Assembly (NCBI RefSeq): GCF_021531655.1 | Contig: NZ_JADYUF010000021.1 | Span: 1 to 56,990 of the forward strand | Direction of reading: 5' to 3' | Source: Leyella stercorea | GTDB lineage: Bacteria; Bacteroidota; Bacteroidia; Bacteroidales; Bacteroidaceae | DNA: 56,990 nt | Shown: piece after piece, positions 53,343 to 56,990 of the stretch | Numbering within the stretch: position 1 is the first letter of the stretch | How the letters are laid out: each line of letters starts with the position of its first letter | The notes under the pieces: generated by a model | What the model saw: the letters and a program-made list of their open reading frames with translations, nothing else | Told to the model about the DNA's origin: nothing | Database searches by the model: none | Position numbers and translations under genes: made by a program

Positions 53343-54023
53343 TTATTTTATCTTCAATGTCCGCAGATATTCCTTCTGTTCGGGCGTGATTCTGTAGCTC
53401 TCGATGGCCTTCTGTATGGTCTTGTTGTGCGTCCAGGGAGCAAGGCGGCGTTGCTCGATGTAGGGAATCGCCTGATCCCATTGCATGGCAAGGGCGGTGG
53501 CGAAGAACCAGGCAACCATCATCTTTACGTAATACTCTTCGCTCCTTACTGATGCAGGAATTTCAAGATATTCTGCCTTGAAGTCTTCGTCCAGGTAATT
53601 AGACATAAGTGTCTCTATTCCAAAACGACAAGTATAAACGTGTAATGATTTGCTCCAAGTCCTGATTTTCGCCAACAGTTCCTTCTTATGTTTGGCAAAC
53701 ACCTTTGGAGACATGATGTTGCAAACTGCCCAGTTGTCCACGAATGGGAGGAAACGGTCTGTCAGCTGGATGCATTCCTCGTAGTCCTTCACCTGAGAGA
53801 TAAGGAGTCCGTGAAGCATATTCTCATCGTAGTATTCGTGAGGAAGCTGATGCAGGAAATCCTCGCATTCTGCCTCCTTTGTAAATTCTTTTGCGAACTT
53901 GCGAAGCACGGGCACACGAATGCCTATGAAGCTTTCCATAGGCACTCCCGGTGTCAGTTTGGCTTGGAAAGCAGCATACTGCTTATCCTGCATGGCGAAC
54001 AGTCTTTCTTGAAGTGATGTCAT
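53343..54023 (-). CDS. DNA alkylation repair protein (AlkD-like)
   Basis: A 226-residue HEAT-repeat protein of the AlkD family. Typical parts are GVPMESFIGIRVPVLRKFAKE near the N-terminus, FVDNWAVCNIMSPK (about 91-104, the family's DNWxxxD region with N where D is common), and YVKMMVAWFFATAL in the C-terminal repeats. A 25-bp piece of its coding strand near 53410 recurs at 56353, hinting at a lost second copy. It ends five bases before the RNase H-like relic and starts 24 bp after the kup stop. Confidence 0.85.
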   Translation of the reverse strand: MTSLQERLFAMQDKQYAAFQAKLTPGVPMESFIGIRVPVLRKFAKEFTKEAECEDFLHQLPHEYYDENMLHGLLISQVKDYEECIQLTDRFLPFVDNWAVCNIMSPKVFAKHKKELLAKIRTWSKSLHVYTCRFGIETLMSNYLDEDFKAEYLEIPASVRSEEYYVKMMVAWFFATALAMQWDQAIPYIEQRRLAPWTHNKTIQKAIESYRITPEQKEYLRTLKIK

Positions 54024-54047
54024 ACGTTCTTGGTTATGTTAGGCGAA

Positions 54048-56018
54048 TCATTCTTCCGCAATTTGCGTGATGCGTCTGATACTTCTGTTGCGTTGGTTGA
54101 TGATGAGCGGAACACGTTCCACCACCACCATAGAAGTGTCGAGGCCCAATGCCTTAGGCTCGTCGATGCCTATCTTGCTGATAAGAGCGTAGAAAGTCAT
54201 CAGCAGGTTCTGCTGGCGGTTGTCGGAACTCTCCGGATAATATACGCGATGAATGATGATGAATCGGAAATCGCCAGGTATTCCGTTCTTGCGAAGCGAA
54301 GGATAGGTGCTTCTTAAATCTACCATCTTGTTTGCCACCAGGTCTTCTACCACTTGTCGCAGATAGAGGCTCACCCTGGGCTCAATGCGGAAACCTATGT
54401 GCATCGTTATGCTGTAGAGTGTGTCGGGAATAAGGGGTTCGCAACTGTACTCCAGCGTGTCAGGAGTATCTGCAAATTCCAGATTGATAAGCCAGTAATG
54501 GTCAGCACGCTTGGGCTGCTTGTTGATGATGGAATAGAGCAGTTTGTCGTCTACGGCGCCTTCCTTGTCGGCATGGTTTACATAGACAAGATTGGAGGCG
54601 TACTTGGGGATACTCTCGTCGGCTTTGATGTCGGAGATAATCTGATAATAGTCATCCAGCGGTTTGGTGCTGACATAATGTCGACGTATCTTCATGGCTC
54701 GAACCCATACATACATCATCAGGAACAGGATTCCGCCAATGAGCATCGTACACCATCCTCCAGCGAGAAACTTTGACAGGTTAGCTGCCAGAAAGATGGC
54801 TTCAATGGTGCAGTATGCGCCCATAAACAATATCGTTAGGACTCGCGACACGCCCTTGCTGTGCAGGTAGAAACCGAGCAGAAGGGTGGTCATCAGCATG
54901 GTGATGGTGATGGCGAGTCCGTAGGCTGCCTCCATGTGTGAGGAGTCGCGAAAGAGCAGGATGATGAGAACCACGCCGATGTACATGGCAAGGTTGATCA
55001 TCGGAATATAGAGCTGTCCCTTTACATGGGTAGGATGCTTGATTCGCATACGCGGCCAGAAGTGCAGGTTCATGGCTTCGCTCAATATGGAGAAGGTGCC
55101 GCTGATAAGTGCCTGGCTTGCCACGATTGCCGCACCCGTGGCCATGATGATGGCGAAGAACAGCATGCTCTGGGGCATGATGGAAAAAAACGGATTCATG
55201 GAGGAGGCTGTCTGAATATGGCTAAGCACCCATGCTCCCTGTCCCAGATAGTTAAGAATGAGCATGGTCTTTACGAAGGCCCAGCTTATAGTGATGTTCT
55301 TCCTGCCACAATGTCCCAAGTCGGAGTAGAGAGCCTCAGCACCGGTGGTACAAAGAAATACGGCACCCAGAATCAGGAACCATTCGGGCGATTGTGACAG
55401 CAGAGCAATAGCGTAATAGGGGCTGAAGGCTTTGAGTATCATGGGGTAAGACGTGATGCTGAAGGCTCCCGTCACGCCCAGCAGCAGAAACCATAACAGC
55501 ATGAACACTCCAAACGACTTGCCTATGCTTTCTGTGCCAAACCGTTGCACGAAGAAGATGATGGTGATGATGGCAAGCGTGATTGGGATGACCGGCAGAT
55601 CAGGACTGATGCTTTCGAGTCCTTCGATGGCTGTGGTAACCGTGATGGCTGGGGTGATGATTCCGTCTGCCAGCAAGGTGCTTGCGCCAATGATAGCCAA
55701 TATGTAAATCCACTTGCTCTTGAGTCGGCGCAGCAGGGCGTAGAGAGCGAGTATGCCTCCTTCGCCATTATTATCGGCTCGCAGAGCCACACATACGTAT
55801 TTGATGGTGGTCTGCAGGGTGAGTGTCCAGATGATGCAGGACAATGCGCCCAGGATGGTGTTCTCGTTGATGGTTTCGCCTGTATGGAGGATGGCCTTCA
55901 TCACGTAGAGGGGTGATGTTCCGATGTCGCCAAACACGATGCCTAATGTGACGAGCAGTCCCAGGAAGTCAGCCCGATGATGATTGAAGGCTACCGATTT
56001 TTCTGTCTCTTCTCTCAT
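54048..56018 (-). CDS. kup: KUP-family potassium uptake protein
   Basis: A 656-residue K+ transporter with about 12 membrane segments in the first 450 residues and a long cytoplasmic C-terminal domain. The opening LGIVFGDIGTSPLYVMKAI is the family signature; ADNNGEGGILALYALLRR follows in the loop after segment 2. Kup proteins take up K+ by proton symport, and in some bacteria are controlled by c-di-AMP. Length matches the usual 620-660. Confidence 0.95.
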   Translation of the reverse strand: MREETEKSVAFNHHRADFLGLLVTLGIVFGDIGTSPLYVMKAILHTGETINENTILGALSCIIWTLTLQTTIKYVCVALRADNNGEGGILALYALLRRLKSKWIYILAIIGASTLLADGIITPAITVTTAIEGLESISPDLPVIPITLAIITIIFFVQRFGTESIGKSFGVFMLLWFLLLGVTGAFSITSYPMILKAFSPYYAIALLSQSPEWFLILGAVFLCTTGAEALYSDLGHCGRKNITISWAFVKTMLILNYLGQGAWVLSHIQTASSMNPFFSIMPQSMLFFAIIMATGAAIVASQALISGTFSILSEAMNLHFWPRMRIKHPTHVKGQLYIPMINLAMYIGVVLIILLFRDSSHMEAAYGLAITITMLMTTLLLGFYLHSKGVSRVLTILFMGAYCTIEAIFLAANLSKFLAGGWCTMLIGGILFLMMYVWVRAMKIRRHYVSTKPLDDYYQIISDIKADESIPKYASNLVYVNHADKEGAVDDKLLYSIINKQPKRADHYWLINLEFADTPDTLEYSCEPLIPDTLYSITMHIGFRIEPRVSLYLRQVVEDLVANKMVDLRSTYPSLRKNGIPGDFRFIIIHRVYYPESSDNRQQNLLMTFYALISKIGIDEPKALGLDTSMVVVERVPLIINQRNRSIRRITQIAEE

Positions 56019-56073
56019 TTTAATTCTCTTTTTAATTAAAAAATGTTATCCTTTAGATTATTAAATGTGCGTG

Positions 56074-56081
56074 CAAAGGTA
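56074..56081 (-). promoter_or_regulatory. -7 box (TACCTTTG) of kup
   Basis: Minus-strand TAnnTTTG match 56 bp upstream of the kup start. Confidence 0.45.
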
Positions 56082-56147
56082 TAAACATGAGAGGTAAGAT
56101 AGGATTTGTTTAACAAGATTTATCGAATTTAACATATCTACATTAAC

Positions 56148-56315
56148 ACAGCTTATGGAGGCGAGTGCCCTTGGGTGCTTACGGAGCATGAAGTGTTCAA
56201 GACCGACTTCTTCGAAATGTTTTTCATCAAGAAAGCTAATGGCTACGTGCTAATAGACTACAGGAAGATTAACCTGAAAGACGGCATGGTGCTCATCGTG
56301 AAGCCACACCAGTAG
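56148..56315 (+). pseudogene. AraC-family regulator fragment with a nonsense codon
   Basis: An open frame reads YGGECPWVLTEHEVFKTDFF and then EMFFIKKANGYVLIDYRKI, NLKDGMVLIVKPHQ, which fits the N-terminal sensor region of Bacteroidetes AraC-type regulators. TAG at 56313-56315 follows PHQ; the next codons (QEW) continue the expected PHQQQEW, so one CAG seems to have become TAG. Nothing beyond 56340 continues the protein and the DNA-binding domain is missing. Confidence 0.6.
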
Positions 56316-56356
56316 CAGGAGTGGCTTCTACGGCAATTGAATTAACCCCAAATTCT

Positions 56357-56501
56357 GTATGGTCTTGTTGTGCGTCCCCGCCATAGTCTGAGCAAGCAAA
56401 ACGGGGAGCTAATGTCTTTCCCAAATTCATGGATAATTCATGACTTAAAGATAGTGCTATCGTTAACTGTTCAGGCTATGGCGAGGACACCATAGCCTCC
56501 T
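56357..56501. repeat. second REPIN/MITE-like element, partly degenerate
   Basis: The right half (56468-56501, TGTTCAGGCTATGGCGAGG then ACACCATAGCCTCC) matches the right arm at 50229-50262. The left half (CGCCATAGTCTGAGCAAG, about 56380-56397) matches the left arm there, but its outer end is replaced by sequence shared with the alkD-like gene. An ATTCATGGATAATTCATGA word of the AT-rich family lies in its centre. Confidence 0.65.
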
Positions 56502-56990
56502 GTGGCTTGCATTTGTGAGTTTCTTTGGCTTTTGTGTTTTTCATGCTATTTCGATTATTAAAGTTAATGATGAGGCTTCGGGATGCGTTCGGGATGCGTT
56601 CGGGCGACCCTTGCCAGCGCCACTATCGGCTACGAGATCTGCCAACATTCCGCTTGTTTCCTTCCACTAGAGGTCGGGATACATGAATTCAGCCCCACTT
56701 ACGTGTGCGCCAAGTATTGGGAAAAGCATTGGCACGAGTGGCTGATGCATGTCCTTGGACACTTGCAATAGCGAAAGTTGCACGCATTCGGTGCCTTTTC
56801 CGAGGCGTGGCATAGCTGGAGGGGTGTGTTTACTGAGATTGTATTTAAAATTTGTCATGTCTGATGATTTGTTAAGTTGTTGATTATCAGCCTTTAAGAG
56901 GAAGTGGGGTGAGTGTGGGCGTTACAGTTACAGTTGTTACAGTTTTGTTTGCAAGGGTTGTTATTTCTGCCTTTTTATATATAACTTATT
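56502..56990. other. gene-free end of window
   Basis: I see no convincing gene. A tandem GGGATGCGTTC pair lies at 56580-56602 and a short TTACAG-rich tract at 56920-56945. Short open frames on both strands here lack any recognisable motif or ribosome binding site. Confidence 0.5.

Noticed and set aside
54354..54776. plus-strand open frame over kup
   Set aside because: Lies wholly within kup on the other strand and has no recognisable domain.
56583..56771. 62-codon plus-strand frame and its minus-strand counterpart at 56667-56858
   Set aside because: No start context, motif or compositional support; probably chance frames in a gap.

Overview
The window looks like a chromosomal segment of a Bacteroidales bacterium, most likely Prevotellaceae (Prevotella/Segatella-like). 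The evidence is the repeated TAnnTTTG promoter -7 box, generally weak Shine-Dalgarno sites, a complete Na+-translocating NADH:quinone reductase (nqrABCDEF), a Bacteroides-type aerotolerance (bat) cluster, an ISAon1-type insertion sequence remnant, and intergenic regions filled with the short hairpin repeats typical of this group. The taxonomic call is inferred from gene content, not from an rRNA gene; no rRNA, tRNA or CRISPR array was recognised.

Layout. 0-5.2 kb is accessory DNA: a HAD remnant, a small unknown gene joined to an HD-domain phosphohydrolase with a frameshifted end, a two-gene unit of an AAA ATPase and a small protein with a PD-(D/E)XK-like motif, then a graveyard of decayed genes. 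5.2-9.6 kb is core metabolism (kdgK-type sugar kinase, glutaminase, phosphohexomutase, pyruvate formate-lyase activase). 9.9-17.2 kb is an efflux module: TolC, HlyD-type adaptor, ABC ATPase and FtsX/MacB-type permease on the minus strand, with a divergent response regulator and histidine kinase that probably control it. 17.5-23.4 kb is the nqr operon, closed by a strong terminator. 23.5-27.9 kb is a two-gene helicase/methyltransferase restriction-like system. 28-30.8 kb holds housekeeping genes (xpt, a DUF2520 dehydrogenase-like gene, a KdsC-like phosphatase, maf). 30.9-39.3 kb is the MoxR/DUF58/Bat cluster, with a BatD-BatE fusion. 39.3-51.9 kb is mostly core: PAP2 phosphatase, queA, a Smr-domain protein, nadE, an AraC-type regulator, dipeptidyl peptidase III, an AlkD-like protein, a Fur-family regulator, purA and hisS. 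51.9-57 kb mixes IS and gene remnants with a second AlkD-like gene and a Kup potassium transporter.

The least ordinary signals are (i) the ATPase plus ExK-motif gene pair beside an HD phosphohydrolase, a possible small defence island; (ii) the split helicase-methyltransferase with no visible nuclease; (iii) at least four families of short hairpin or inverted repeats in the intergenic DNA. One of these looks like a REPIN or MITE with ~35-bp arms, and another seems to have inserted in frame into an RNase H-like gene with a 6-bp target duplication; (iv) three direct repeats with an exact 22-bp period between purA and hisS; and (v) a response regulator that keeps the receiver and Fis-type helix-turn-helix but has no sigma-54 AAA+ domain.
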